From: JABFRG01 sp046351415
Lineage (GTDB): Bacteria; Myxococcota_A; Polyangia; Polyangiales; Polyangiaceae
Direction: 5' to 3'
NCBI GenBank assembly: GCA_046351415.1
Contig: JAXLYO010000013.1
Coordinates: 124,001-188,000, forward strand
DNA length: 64,000 nt
Shown here piece by piece: positions 49,578 to 59,199 of the stretch. How positions within the stretch are numbered: position 1 is the stretch's first letter; the number at the start of each line of letters is the position of its first letter. The notes below the pieces were generated by a model. That model did not search any database and was not told the origin of the DNA. It saw only the letters and a program-made list of their open reading frames with translations. The position numbers and the translations under genes are program-made.

Positions 49578-51463
49578 GGTGCCTTCGTCTCCACGCTGTC
49601 TCCTTTGCCACCGAGAAAGGCGAGGCGCTTGCGGAATAGGACGAGGAGCGCAATGGTGAAGAGCGCCACGAACAGCGTGGGCACGAGGGTACGAGGCCTA
49701 TAGCGAACCGTGACTTCGCCAGTGGAGCGGTGAGGCTTGAACCCGACTGCATGGGCGACCTCGACGATGTCCGCCCCTTGGACCGTCCAGTTCGGATCGA
49801 AGTTCATGTTGTAGACGACCGTTGCATCGCCCTCGAGACCCTCGAACGCGATCGTTGCGCGGTTCGGTGACCAGCTCGTGATGCGCGCGGTTCCAGCGCC
49901 GCCACCTGCCACGTACGCTTCGCCGTGATAGTTGCTGCCGCCGCGTGCGACAGCACCCTTTGGGTCAGCGCGATCGGGAACACTGTAGCAACCGACGAAC
50001 CCGTCGTTCGAGAGCATGGCGGGGAACGATGGACCCGCCCACGCGCCGGGCGGGTCGTAGTTGTAGGGAGGCACGGCGATCTGCTGGAACTCGTTTCGCC
50101 ACGTCGTCTGGGGCATGTTCAGCGTGAACGCTTCCGTCATGCAGTGCTGCGAAACGGTCGCCATGTCCGTGAGCAAAACCGCGAGTGCGGCGATGCCGAC
50201 CAGGTCGACCCAGAACAAGGACGCGTAGCGCCACAAGAACCGTCGCTCCACCCAAGCCACGAACGCGAGCGTGAGCGCGAGAATGGCCATCGCAATGAAT
50301 CGACTTGGCACGTGCTGTGAAGAAAAGACGGGCAAGTCGTGAAGGAGTGTCCAGGGCGCCATGGGGCCGAGCGCGCCGAGCGAGAGCACGATGAACACGA
50401 CACCGATGACGTTCAGCGGCCACTCACGCGGTCCGCGACCGAAGTACAGAACGAGCATCATGGCGACGACGGAATACCAGCCGACGTACACGCCCCACTC
50501 GTGCCACCCGTACGCAGGCACGGTCGTCACGGCGTGAGAGAAGCTCTGCTCCGGTGACGTCAGCATCGCACCGAGTTGTTCGATGTTGATGGATTCGGTC
50601 GACTCGATACGGCGCGAAAAGCGCGTCATGACGTCCGCGATCGCCACCATCTTCGGCGATGCGAGTCCCACGCCGATCGTGCCCATGAACGCGAGCGCAC
50701 GGATCGGTGCGGTGCTTCGCATTTGGGCCGCGCGGAGGAGCGCGAAGAAAATGAGCAGGAGCGCCGTGTGAGGCACGGGATAGATCCCGCCGCCGTAGAC
50801 CATGAGCGCAAGTGCAATACCGCCGCCGATGACGAAGCGACCTCGTCCGCGTTCGAGAGACCGCTCGAAGAAGTACAAAACGAGCGGGGTGTACGCGAAG
50901 ACCAAATACCAGGCGTGGCCTGCAGCGACCTGAAGTGCCCAGCGACCGTTGAGTGAATAGACGGCCGCGACGAACACGCGGAGGGCGACGCTACGCGTGT
51001 AGCGTCCGGCGAGAAGGTAGCTTCCCACCAAGCTGATGAGTGCGCTGCCGACGACCTCGACGCGCAACGCGAGCACCATCGGCATGGTGAGGTATACCGG
51101 CAAGAATGGAGAGACGAGATTCGGCGCGCCTTCCGCGTAGCCGAATGCGGCGAAGCCGCCGCAGAGATACGGGTGCCAAAAGGGAAGCTCTCCGTATTTC
51201 TTGATCGAGAGCACCGTGATGTAACGATATGCGGCCGCGGAGTCCCAATCGTGGAATCCCATCTTCCGAAGGTCGAAGAAGATGGGAGCGAGCACGGTGA
51301 AGAGCAGGTAGAGCAATGTCGCCGCTGCGAACGCAGTCAAGACCCACGAGCGGTTCGGCGAGAGACGCATGCGCGAGCGCGGCTTCGGCATCGGCTCCGG
51401 CGGTGCCGGTGACGAGCTTTCGGTGGCCGCGGGCGGCGGAAGCGGCGAAGGGGGCGTCGTCAT
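49574..51463 (-). CDS. YfhO/GT-C-like polytopic membrane protein
   Basis: 629 residues from ATG 51463. About 12 membrane helices follow a Pro-rich cytoplasmic start. The first outer loop has H-D-W-D-S-A (71-76) then L-P-F-W-H-P-Y-L-C-G-G (93-103), the pattern of YfhO-type GT-C proteins. A periplasmic C-terminal domain (N-M-N-F-D-P-N-W-T-V-Q-G) precedes the last helix at about 600-620, also as in YfhO. Relatives add sugars from polyprenyl-phosphate donors to surface polymers. It is divergent to the next operon (140 bp between starts). Confidence 0.75.
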   Translation of the reverse strand: MTTPPSPLPPPAATESSSPAPPEPMPKPRSRMRLSPNRSWVLTAFAAATLLYLLFTVLAPIFFDLRKMGFHDWDSAAAYRYITVLSIKKYGELPFWHPYLCGGFAAFGYAEGAPNLVSPFLPVYLTMPMVLALRVEVVGSALISLVGSYLLAGRYTRSVALRVFVAAVYSLNGRWALQVAAGHAWYLVFAYTPLVLYFFERSLERGRGRFVIGGGIALALMVYGGGIYPVPHTALLLIFFALLRAAQMRSTAPIRALAFMGTIGVGLASPKMVAIADVMTRFSRRIESTESINIEQLGAMLTSPEQSFSHAVTTVPAYGWHEWGVYVGWYSVVAMMLVLYFGRGPREWPLNVIGVVFIVLSLGALGPMAPWTLLHDLPVFSSQHVPSRFIAMAILALTLAFVAWVERRFLWRYASLFWVDLVGIAALAVLLTDMATVSQHCMTEAFTLNMPQTTWRNEFQQIAVPPYNYDPPGAWAGPSFPAMLSNDGFVGCYSVPDRADPKGAVARGGSNYHGEAYVAGGGAGTARITSWSPNRATIAFEGLEGDATVVYNMNFDPNWTVQGADIVEVAHAVGFKPHRSTGEVTVRYRPRTLVPTLFVALFTIALLVLFRKRLAFLGGKGDSVETKAP

Positions 51464-51603
51464 GCGTACGAGACAGCCACAATTACCAAAGCGCGCGCTC
51501 GGGCGTCCACGCCCCATTTCGCACGTGGCCTTTTTCCTCGGGCCGGCTCGGGACCCAATTTTCCCCAGGGCGGGAGAGGGCAAGGTATCATCCCCGCGCT
51601 TCG

Positions 51604-52935
51604 ATGCTTCTCGATCCAGCGCTCGCCACGCGCCTCGCCCGCATGCCTGTCGTTCGCCTCGTCGTAGCGGGGCTCTTCATCGCGCTTCACGTGGTGGCCT
51701 TTTCTGCCATGGGTCGCGAGCGGTTCAATCTCCCACTGGTGGCCCCGACGAGCGCACCGTCCGTTGCATTCTCGCGACCCAATCTCCCACTCGTCGGACC
51801 ACAGGAGCCCGCCGGCTGGCAGCGCATGCTCGTTTCGCGCTGGGACTCTCAGCACTACATCTCGTTCGGACTCCGCGGCACCGAGCTCTGTCCCGCGCAG
51901 GACCTTCGGCGCGAGAGCTTGCCGCCGAAGCTCGTCTATTGCGGGTTCAACTTCTATCCTGGCTATCCGGCGCTCGGGGCCATCGTTTCGAAGCTCGGCC
52001 TCTCCATCGATACGTCACTCTTGCTCGTCACGTTGCTGGCGACCCTGGCCCTCTTCTACGCATGGACCAGCGAGACGGTGTGCAACGTCATCGGTCGACG
52101 TCGTACCTGGCTTGCGCTGTTCTTGTTCAATGTATTTACCACGGGTTTTGCCGTGGTGACGGTTCAAACGGAGGCCGTCACGATCGCCTGCATGTTCGGC
52201 GCATTCGTGTGCCTCGAGCATCCACCGGCTGCGCTTCGTGGTGAATCGAAAGAGCGCATCCGAACGGTGCTTGGTCTGCTGCTCGCGGGAGCGGCGAGTG
52301 GTTTCCGTGTGACCGGCGCTGCGGTGGGCGGTGCCTTCATCTGTGCACTCGCGTTTCGCATGTGGCGCGAAGGGAAATCGCTGGGGCGCATCGTGACGAC
52401 AGCCATTTGGGCGACGCCCTTGGCGCTCTCGGGGCAGCTCGCCATCATGGCGTACTACGGCGTCAAGTATCACGACCCGCTGCTCTACGTGCATGCGCAT
52501 GGTCAAGCCTATGGTCACGAGGCTTCGCTTCTCTCGACGCTCTTTCCGTCACCGGAGCGCGTGCTCGCGTCCATGCAGTACGGTCTTCACGAGGGCATCT
52601 TCGTGGTCGCAGGATTCATGTTCCTCGCGCTCGGCCACCGAGAAGCCCTGAGGCGCGCATCGGGAACGGCCAAGGTGTTCTTCTACGTCCTTGCGGTGCT
52701 TTGGCTCGGCGTATCTCTGCTCGGTTCGTCCCAGCTCGCGTTCGCGGGCATGAATCGATACTGGCTCGGTGTACCGCTCGTCTTCTTCTCGATGGCGGCC
52801 GTCCTCGAACGACGTCCCGCCGCCCTCGGACTCTGGATCGTCGTCTCTCTCTGGCACTACTGGAACGTCGACCTGTGTGTGTACATGGCTGAGCACTCCG
52901 CGAGCACGATGTGCAAGCTGGGTCATCAGCCGTGA
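51604..52935 (+). CDS. PIG-V-like GT-C mannosyltransferase
   Basis: 443 residues from ATG 51604; the open frame upstream overlaps the divergent gene. About 10 membrane helices. The first outer loop carries S-R-W-D-S-Q-H-Y (78-85), then F-N-F-Y-P-G-Y-P (115-122). This corresponds to the R-W-D-x-x-x-Y ... F-F-P-x-Y-P pattern of the PIG-V/Gpi18-like mannosyltransferases, where the Asp is catalytic. It probably transfers mannose from a polyprenyl carrier on the outer face of the inner membrane. The next gene starts at a GTGA overlap, beginning a five-gene run. Confidence 0.75.
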   Translation: MLLDPALATRLARMPVVRLVVAGLFIALHVVAFSAMGRERFNLPLVAPTSAPSVAFSRPNLPLVGPQEPAGWQRMLVSRWDSQHYISFGLRGTELCPAQDLRRESLPPKLVYCGFNFYPGYPALGAIVSKLGLSIDTSLLLVTLLATLALFYAWTSETVCNVIGRRRTWLALFLFNVFTTGFAVVTVQTEAVTIACMFGAFVCLEHPPAALRGESKERIRTVLGLLLAGAASGFRVTGAAVGGAFICALAFRMWREGKSLGRIVTTAIWATPLALSGQLAIMAYYGVKYHDPLLYVHAHGQAYGHEASLLSTLFPSPERVLASMQYGLHEGIFVVAGFMFLALGHREALRRASGTAKVFFYVLAVLWLGVSLLGSSQLAFAGMNRYWLGVPLVFFSMAAVLERRPAALGLWIVVSLWHYWNVDLCVYMAEHSASTMCKLGHQP

Positions 52936-54464
52936 TCGGAAGCCGATCGCGAAGCACACCGGAATCTGGCCTCACGTCGCTCGTGCCTTTCGGCGCGATG
53001 TCGCTTTTCGTTCTATTGTTTGGCCGCTACCGGCACGAGCCGTGGGCCGACGAGGTGCAAGCATACCTCATCGCCCATACGACCTCGTGGACGAGGCTCT
53101 TCGAAGTATTGCAGCTCGAGGGCGTCGCGCCGCTCTACCACCTCACGTTGAGAGGCCTTTCGGCGGTTCTGCCTCCCTTTTGGGTGCTGCCGGTCGTCAG
53201 CGCGACCGGGTACCTGTCTCTCCTGCTTGGCGTCCGCGCCGTGGCCTTTCTCGTCTCGGGAAGACCCACGGCATCGATGGTCCTCGCATGCTTGTTTGGA
53301 CTCACGGACACGTTCGTCCAAGAGCTCGGCATCGTGGCGCGAAGTTATGGTCTCGGGTTGGGGCTCGCGCTCATCGCGAGCGCGAATGTCTTTCGCGCTG
53401 CTACGGGTGATGCGAAGCACCTCCGACGCGCGAGCGTTTGGGTCGCGCTCTCCATGCTCTTTTCGGTCCAGGGGGGCTGCGTTTCGGGGGGCGCCTTCGT
53501 CGCCCTCGTTCTGTCTTCCCGCAAAAGCCTGCACGCCCGAACGGCGTTTCGATGGGCGCTGCTACCCTTGGTCGCTCTCGCCATCGATGGTTTTTTCATT
53601 CGCCCGAACGTGAACCGAACGAGCCATCAAACGCTGTTCCACGTTCCCGAGCCGAGCGACTTCGTGAGTCGCGCGGCGGACTTGATCGCGGACGGCATTG
53701 GCGCGAGTGGGTGGTGGCCCGCCGGGTGGCGTTTCGATTCGAAGGCGCAATTGGTCCTCCCTGTCGTCGTTGGTGTGCTCGGCGCCCTTTCGTACGGCGC
53801 GTTCGGTCTCCTTGGCTCGCGTCAGAGAGCCTTCCGAACCCTCGCAGCAGGCTTCGCGTTTGGAATGGTCGCGACGCTGACGATCCAGCTCTTCTTCAAC
53901 ACCGGCTTCTACCGACATCACCTGTTCTTGGTGCAACCGTGGCTCGTACTCGGTGCGAGCGCTCTTCTCGTGCCCCTCCGTGCTGCGCGCGGTGCACGAT
54001 GGCTCTTCGTGGGCTGCATGTTGCCCCTCGGCATCCACGAGCTCCGCGTCCTGCAGAGCGACCTCGGAAGTGACCTTCATGGTGCCTTTGTCGAAACGCG
54101 TGCGCTGCAGGAAAAGCTTCCTCACGGAGCCCACGTCGTCGTGCACGCCCAAGACGCCGTCGCACTCGGCGTTCTCCTCGGGCGCGACGATATCGTGTAC
54201 CGGAGTTCGAAGAATCATGGGGGAGCGTACACGCGCTTCACGTTGGTCGACCGCCACCTGTTCGACGAGGCAGACGTGCGTGACCTTGTCCAAATCGAGT
54301 GTGCTCTCGCGCCGGATCGCACCTACCTTGTCGTGGACAAGGGCATGCACTTTCCCTTCCGAACCGTCGCGTCGGAAGAGGTACGACTCGAAAGGCGAAT
54401 CACCGCCCAGATCCAGCCCATCGAGGCCTTCCGCGTGGTCTGCGAAACCCTGCAGAAGCCCTGA
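52932..54464 (+). CDS. GT-C-like polytopic membrane protein
   Basis: 510 residues from GTG 52932, overlapping the previous stop by four bases; no ATG or SD fits better. About nine membrane helices. The first outer loop has H-E-P-W-A-D-E-V-Q-A-Y (35-45), whose D-E pair is the GT-C catalytic motif, and E-G-V-A-P-L-Y-H (63-70) matches the E-x-x-x-P-x-x-Y/H block of the PMT_2 group. A soluble C-terminal domain of about 130 residues follows. Sugar donor and acceptor are unknown. Confidence 0.72.
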   Translation: MIGSRSRSTPESGLTSLVPFGAMSLFVLLFGRYRHEPWADEVQAYLIAHTTSWTRLFEVLQLEGVAPLYHLTLRGLSAVLPPFWVLPVVSATGYLSLLLGVRAVAFLVSGRPTASMVLACLFGLTDTFVQELGIVARSYGLGLGLALIASANVFRAATGDAKHLRRASVWVALSMLFSVQGGCVSGGAFVALVLSSRKSLHARTAFRWALLPLVALAIDGFFIRPNVNRTSHQTLFHVPEPSDFVSRAADLIADGIGASGWWPAGWRFDSKAQLVLPVVVGVLGALSYGAFGLLGSRQRAFRTLAAGFAFGMVATLTIQLFFNTGFYRHHLFLVQPWLVLGASALLVPLRAARGARWLFVGCMLPLGIHELRVLQSDLGSDLHGAFVETRALQEKLPHGAHVVVHAQDAVALGVLLGRDDIVYRSSKNHGGAYTRFTLVDRHLFDEADVRDLVQIECALAPDRTYLVVDKGMHFPFRTVASEEVRLERRITAQIQPIEAFRVVCETLQKP

Positions 54465-54511
54465 AAATAGTGGCGAAAGGCGCGCCGCCGTGCGATCCTC
54501 CGGCGCCTTCG

Positions 54512-55552
54512 ATGACCGCTTCGGAACCAGCAAAGGAGCCGCTCGGAACGGCTCTCCCGTCGTCTGGGCCACCGTCTCGCGCCGCTGTCGTCGTGCTCGG
54601 CTTGGCGGTGTGCGTCGCGGCCTTGGAGCTCGCGCTCCATCTCTCGCAAACGTCGATGCCTTCTCCCGAAGGTGACCTCGCGCGCGCTTCGGCTTTCGTG
54701 CGAAAAGAGGTTACGCCGAAGGACCTCATCGTCTTTTCGCCAAGCTGGGTCGACCCGCTCGGGCGCGCGGCCTTTGGCGACCTCATCACGATGGAGCGAG
54801 CAGGGTGGTCCGACCTCACTCGCTATCCGCGTGTCTTCGAGGTGTCACTCGGCGGAAAAGATGGGTCGCCGTTCAAAGAGCTCCAGACGACCCGCCGCGA
54901 GCAGTTCGGTTCCATCGAAGTACGCGTCCGCGAGAACCGTGGCTACGAAACGATCATCGATGACCTGCTCCCGCGCGTCGCTTTTGCGCCAGGGGCCCCT
55001 CGTCTCGACGTGTCGCGCCTCGATGTGGGCAATCACGAATCGATGTGCGCCTTTCGTACCGATCGCGCGAGTGGCGGCCCGTGGGACCCAGCCACGCCTC
55101 CCGCGAGCTACGACTGTAGCGGTGGCAGGCTCGGGGCCATCGCCACGATCGACCTCGAATATCGCCCTCGCTACTGCATTGCCGCCGAGGGCTTCGGAGG
55201 TGCGCACGCACTGCGATTGCGCTTTCGAGACGTGAGGTTCGGCAAGTACATCGCCGGGCACCACTTCGGTCGCATGGTCTCCGGAGCGCCCTATGGCATC
55301 CACACGACAGGTGAGAAGTTCAACGCGCCGCCCGTCTCGGCGGTGTACAGCGTCGACGAGATCTTGCCCGGTGGAAACGGAGCGCTCCGCGAGCGCGAGC
55401 TCGGCAGAGTCGAGCATCGCGATGGAGAATCGTGGCTCCCGTTCCGCGTCGAAACAGGGCCTATCGCCGGAGAAAAGGGCGACCTCATCGTGGACCTTCG
55501 CGCGCCGGGTTCACCCAATCGAACCTACTGCTTCGAGGCAACCACTCGATGA
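54512..55552 (+). CDS. membrane-anchored protein of unknown function
   Basis: 346 residues from ATG 54512; an in-frame GTG at 54472 is also possible. One hydrophobic segment at about 23-46 anchors a large external domain. The domain is Arg/Gly-rich with mostly beta-type spacing (F-G-S-I-E-V-R-V-R-E-N and Y-R-P-R-Y-C-I-A-A-E-G) and four Cys. No family recognised. It sits between two GT-C genes and its stop overlaps the next start by four bases, so it is likely a partner of these transferases. Confidence 0.65.
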   Translation: MTASEPAKEPLGTALPSSGPPSRAAVVVLGLAVCVAALELALHLSQTSMPSPEGDLARASAFVRKEVTPKDLIVFSPSWVDPLGRAAFGDLITMERAGWSDLTRYPRVFEVSLGGKDGSPFKELQTTRREQFGSIEVRVRENRGYETIIDDLLPRVAFAPGAPRLDVSRLDVGNHESMCAFRTDRASGGPWDPATPPASYDCSGGRLGAIATIDLEYRPRYCIAAEGFGGAHALRLRFRDVRFGKYIAGHHFGRMVSGAPYGIHTTGEKFNAPPVSAVYSVDEILPGGNGALRERELGRVEHRDGESWLPFRVETGPIAGEKGDLIVDLRAPGSPNRTYCFEATTR

Positions 55553-57222
55553 AGAACCTCCAGCGAGGAGACAGGGCGGTCGGCCTCGGCGTGGCGCTGA
55601 GCTACTTCTGGTGGCTCTTTCGCACGACGAAGTCACTGGGCTTCAGTCGCGACGAGAGCTTCTACTTCCACGCTGCCGGTAGCTATGCGGGCTGGTTCAA
55701 ACTGCTCTTCGCGGGGAAGAAAGAGGCATTCAAGCAGCCCATCATCGACCTCTACTGGAACACGAACCACGAGCACCCAGCCCTCGTGAAAAGTCTTTTC
55801 GCGATCTCGTGGATGTTTCTCCACGAGAAGTGGAAGTGGATTGAGCACCCGAGCCTTGCGCTTCGCGTACCGGGTATGGCCTTTGGCGCACTCGGTGTAT
55901 ACATCACCTATCTCTTCGGCTGCCGGCTCCATTCGCGTGTCGCCGGGCTCGCGGCCGCCTTCTCCCTCGCGCTCATTCCGAGCGTCTTCTACCACTCCCA
56001 TCTCGCATGTTTCGACGTCCCCGTCATGACGATGTGGGCCGTCGCGCTCTATGCGTACTGGCAAGCGACGCACTCGCGTACCTGGCTCACGGCCGTCTGG
56101 GCGGGCGTGGCGTACGGGCTTCTCCTCGAAACGAAGCACAACGCGTGGATGCTCCCCGGCGTCATCTTGCCGCACGCCATGTGGGTGTACGGCCGTGCGT
56201 CTCAAGGACTCCCGAAGAAGAAGCTCGTGCCATGGCCGTTGCTGTCCATGGCGACCATCGGCCCGGCGGTGTTCTACGCCCTGTGGCCTTGGATTTGGAA
56301 CGATACGAAAGCGCGCCTCAACGAGTACGCAGCGTTCCACCTTAACCACGAGTACTACAACATCGAGTACCTCGGTCGGAACTACTACGGTCCGCCGTCG
56401 CCTCCCTCGTACGCGCCGGTGCTCATCGGTGCAACCGTACCGACCATCACTCTGCTCCTGGCGTTCGTCGGTATCGTGCTCGCGGGGAGGTCGTGGCGCG
56501 TTCTCCTTAGGCCTTCTCCGGACGAGAGCGGACGCAGTGTCATCGACGAGGTGTCGGGGCGCCTTCTCGTCCTGCTCGGCATGCTGGTGCCCATCGCGGT
56601 CTTCTTCTTGCCGAAGACGCCCATCTTCGGTGGAACGAAGCATTGGCTTCCGGCGTATCCACTCCTGTGTGTCTTTGCGGGCCTCGGCTTCGCAGCGGTA
56701 GCGTCCTATCTTTCCGCGTTCATCGCGTCGAAGCCCGCGTGGAAAGACGGCCTCGCGAAGCATCCGAGTATCGCCATCGCGTTTCTCGGCGCATTGTTTT
56801 TTGCCTCCCCCGCGCTCGAAACGGCGCACTCGCATCCGTTCGGGCTTTCGACGTACGTACCGACCATCGGAGGCACTCGCGGGGGCGCCAACCTCGGGCT
56901 CAACCGTCAGTTTTGGGGCTTCACGACCCAGAGCCTTGCGCCCTATTTCGCAGCGCACGCAAAGCCAGGCGAGAACGTCTTCATTCACGACACGACCGGA
57001 GGCGCCTGGCAGGCTCTCCAGAACGAAGGCCGCATGCGCTCGGACTTGGGGGGTAGCATCTGGACCATCCAAGACACGCAGTGGGCCTTCGTTCATCACG
57101 AGTTCCACATGATCGAAACCGAGACGAACATTTGGACCGTGTACGGAACCCCGACGCCCGCCTACGTCCTCACGCACGATGGCGTGCCGATCATCACCCT
57201 CTACAAGAAGCCTGCAAAGTAG
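55549..57222 (+). CDS. PMT_2/GT39-like glycosyltransferase
   Basis: 557 residues from ATG 55549, overlapping the previous stop. About 10-11 membrane helices. The first loop has F-S-R-D-E-S-F-Y-F (32-40) with the catalytic D-E, then N-H-E-H-P-A-L-V-K (73-81), the most recognisable PMT_2 (ArnT/PMT-like) block in this window. Such enzymes transfer a sugar from a polyprenyl-phosphate donor to protein or lipid on the outer side of the inner membrane. The last 130 residues form a soluble domain. The next gene starts after four bases. Confidence 0.82.
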   Translation: MKNLQRGDRAVGLGVALSYFWWLFRTTKSLGFSRDESFYFHAAGSYAGWFKLLFAGKKEAFKQPIIDLYWNTNHEHPALVKSLFAISWMFLHEKWKWIEHPSLALRVPGMAFGALGVYITYLFGCRLHSRVAGLAAAFSLALIPSVFYHSHLACFDVPVMTMWAVALYAYWQATHSRTWLTAVWAGVAYGLLLETKHNAWMLPGVILPHAMWVYGRASQGLPKKKLVPWPLLSMATIGPAVFYALWPWIWNDTKARLNEYAAFHLNHEYYNIEYLGRNYYGPPSPPSYAPVLIGATVPTITLLLAFVGIVLAGRSWRVLLRPSPDESGRSVIDEVSGRLLVLLGMLVPIAVFFLPKTPIFGGTKHWLPAYPLLCVFAGLGFAAVASYLSAFIASKPAWKDGLAKHPSIAIAFLGALFFASPALETAHSHPFGLSTYVPTIGGTRGGANLGLNRQFWGFTTQSLAPYFAAHAKPGENVFIHDTTGGAWQALQNEGRMRSDLGGSIWTIQDTQWAFVHHEFHMIETETNIWTVYGTPTPAYVLTHDGVPIITLYKKPAK

Positions 57223-57226
57223 CGCG

Positions 57227-59191
57227 ATGATTGCCTTGGGTCTCCTCTTCACGATGCTGATGAGCGCGGCGGTGCTCGTTGCAAGCGCGTCTCTCGCGTC
57301 CCGTGTCGTCTCCCTCAGCCGAGGAGAGCGCGCACTCGCGACGAGCGTCCTTTGGAACACGCTCGTTCTCGCCCCCATCCACGCGCTCGGCGTGATGAAC
57401 GCGCTGACGCCGCTCTCGGTCGCCGTGGCCGTGCTCCTTCTTTCCGCTGCCGCTTTCGTACTTTCTTCTTCGGGAACGAGCTATCGAGAGCAGTGGAAGC
57501 GCACGACGGGCGAGCTCGCGAGTTACGTCGAGGGAGTCTGGTCTCTCGTGGTCGAAGGGCGCAGCAAGGGACCGCTCGGCACGTTCGCGGTCGCCATTCT
57601 CGTAGGTGCGCTCGCGTGGTGCATCACGCTCGTGTGGCTCTACCCGTCGGAGAGCTGGGATGGCGTTTGGTACCACGACACGATGGTCGGATACGCGATC
57701 CAAAACCATGGCTATGCAACGATAACGCTGCCACTCACGACCGATTCCGCGCTCATCCAGCAGGCCAACGGCTACCCGCGCGACAGCGAGATGATGAGCC
57801 TCTGGTTCGTGCTCTTTTCCGATCGGCGGCTCCTCGAACTTCCGAACACGCTCGCCGTGCTTCCTCTCGCACTCGGCACCTATGCATTCTGTCGACGCTA
57901 CCAGAAGGACGACACGGGCCGCGGAACCGCCGCGGCATGGGCGATCGCCCTCGTCGTGATGCCTGCGGTCCGTCTGCAAATGAGGACGACCTACGTCGAC
58001 AACTACTTTGCCGCGTTCCACGTGGCGGCGTTCTTCTTCTGCACGCACCCTCGCATGAACGCACGCATCGGGCTTCTTGCAGCTTTGGCTCTCGCGCTCA
58101 CGCTCGGATCGAAGAGCATGGGCCTTTTGTCGGTGCCGCCGCTCTCTCTCGTCGCCATTCTGTTTCTCGCGCTTCGTGGCGGCTTGCGTGGGTGGAAGAC
58201 GACCGTCGCCGTGGCCATCGGCGCTGCCGCGATCATCGTCCTGTTCGGTGGATTCACGTACCTGCTCAATTGGGCGCGCTACCAGAACCCCTTCTTCCCC
58301 GTTGCCGTGAAATTGGGGCAAAAGACGTTTCCTGGGCCCGTCCCCATCAACTGGGTCGACGTCAATCATTCGCTCTCTGCGCTCCTCGACAACGTCATGT
58401 CGGTTCCGGTCCCTGGTTCGGACTACGCGGACATCAAGCATGGCGGCTATGGGCCCGCGGTCGTGTTCTTGACGTTGCCGCTCGCGATGTTCGCGTTCGC
58501 GCTGGCCTCCATCAAACTGGTCGGCCGGCTCTTCGGAAACCCACGCACCTTCTTCAGGTCCCTTCGCGCGAGCGACAACATGGACCTCAACGTGGTCATC
58601 GTTTTCGTCGTCGCGGCATTCACGCTCTACAAGTCCCCCGCCATCTGGGCAGCTCGCTACAATGTGCACGTCGTCGCGGTGTTCATCGCCGTGGCGCACG
58701 CGTTCGCGAGTCGTTGGGGGCGCGTCGGGAACTTCTCGGCGATTTGTGCGGGCACGGCGCTCTCGATGCACGTGATGCTGTGGTACTGGTCGAAGCCCGG
58801 GTGGCAATACGACTTCGACACGGTGAAGCTCATGACGAAGCGCAGCGTGCAAGAACGCGCTGCCACTTCGCTCTTGCTCGTGAAGCCCACGGCGCTCGCC
58901 CGCGACAAAGACCTTCGCTCTGGCGACAAGGTTTTCTGGTCGGACGACCTGCCGTTCCCCTCCCTATTGTGGAACGAGACCTTCTCGAATCGTCTGGTCT
59001 ACCGCGCGGCTTGGGACGGCCGAAGCTACGTCGACGCGGCGGAGCGCGAGGACGCCAAGTGGATCGTGGTGGGCCAAGGAAGCAACGCCTTGCTCACCGT
59101 TCTCTCGAGGCCGCACGTTTGGGAGCGCGTGGGGCTCGTCCACGCACACTCCCAGCAGCCCTGCTATGCCTACCGCCGCGTCGGTCGATAG
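57227..59191 (+). CDS. GT-C-like polytopic membrane protein
   Basis: 654 residues from ATG 57227. About 12 membrane helices. The large first outer loop (about 140-200) contains W-D-G-V-W-Y-H-D (144-151) and N-G-Y-P-R-D-S-E-M-M (181-190), acidic motifs of the GT-C type but without a clear subfamily match. It is the last gene of the five-gene run and converges on the lipoprotein gene with an 8-bp gap, too short for a usual terminator. Confidence 0.7.
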   Translation: MIALGLLFTMLMSAAVLVASASLASRVVSLSRGERALATSVLWNTLVLAPIHALGVMNALTPLSVAVAVLLLSAAAFVLSSSGTSYREQWKRTTGELASYVEGVWSLVVEGRSKGPLGTFAVAILVGALAWCITLVWLYPSESWDGVWYHDTMVGYAIQNHGYATITLPLTTDSALIQQANGYPRDSEMMSLWFVLFSDRRLLELPNTLAVLPLALGTYAFCRRYQKDDTGRGTAAAWAIALVVMPAVRLQMRTTYVDNYFAAFHVAAFFFCTHPRMNARIGLLAALALALTLGSKSMGLLSVPPLSLVAILFLALRGGLRGWKTTVAVAIGAAAIIVLFGGFTYLLNWARYQNPFFPVAVKLGQKTFPGPVPINWVDVNHSLSALLDNVMSVPVPGSDYADIKHGGYGPAVVFLTLPLAMFAFALASIKLVGRLFGNPRTFFRSLRASDNMDLNVVIVFVVAAFTLYKSPAIWAARYNVHVVAVFIAVAHAFASRWGRVGNFSAICAGTALSMHVMLWYWSKPGWQYDFDTVKLMTKRSVQERAATSLLLVKPTALARDKDLRSGDKVFWSDDLPFPSLLWNETFSNRLVYRAAWDGRSYVDAAEREDAKWIVVGQGSNALLTVLSRPHVWERVGLVHAHSQQPCYAYRRVGR

Positions 59192-59199
59192 CCGCGGCC

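Noticed and set aside
55633..58852. Long minus-strand open frames opposite the GT-C operon
   Set aside because: Arg/His/Glu-rich products without domains, antisense to well-supported membrane proteins.
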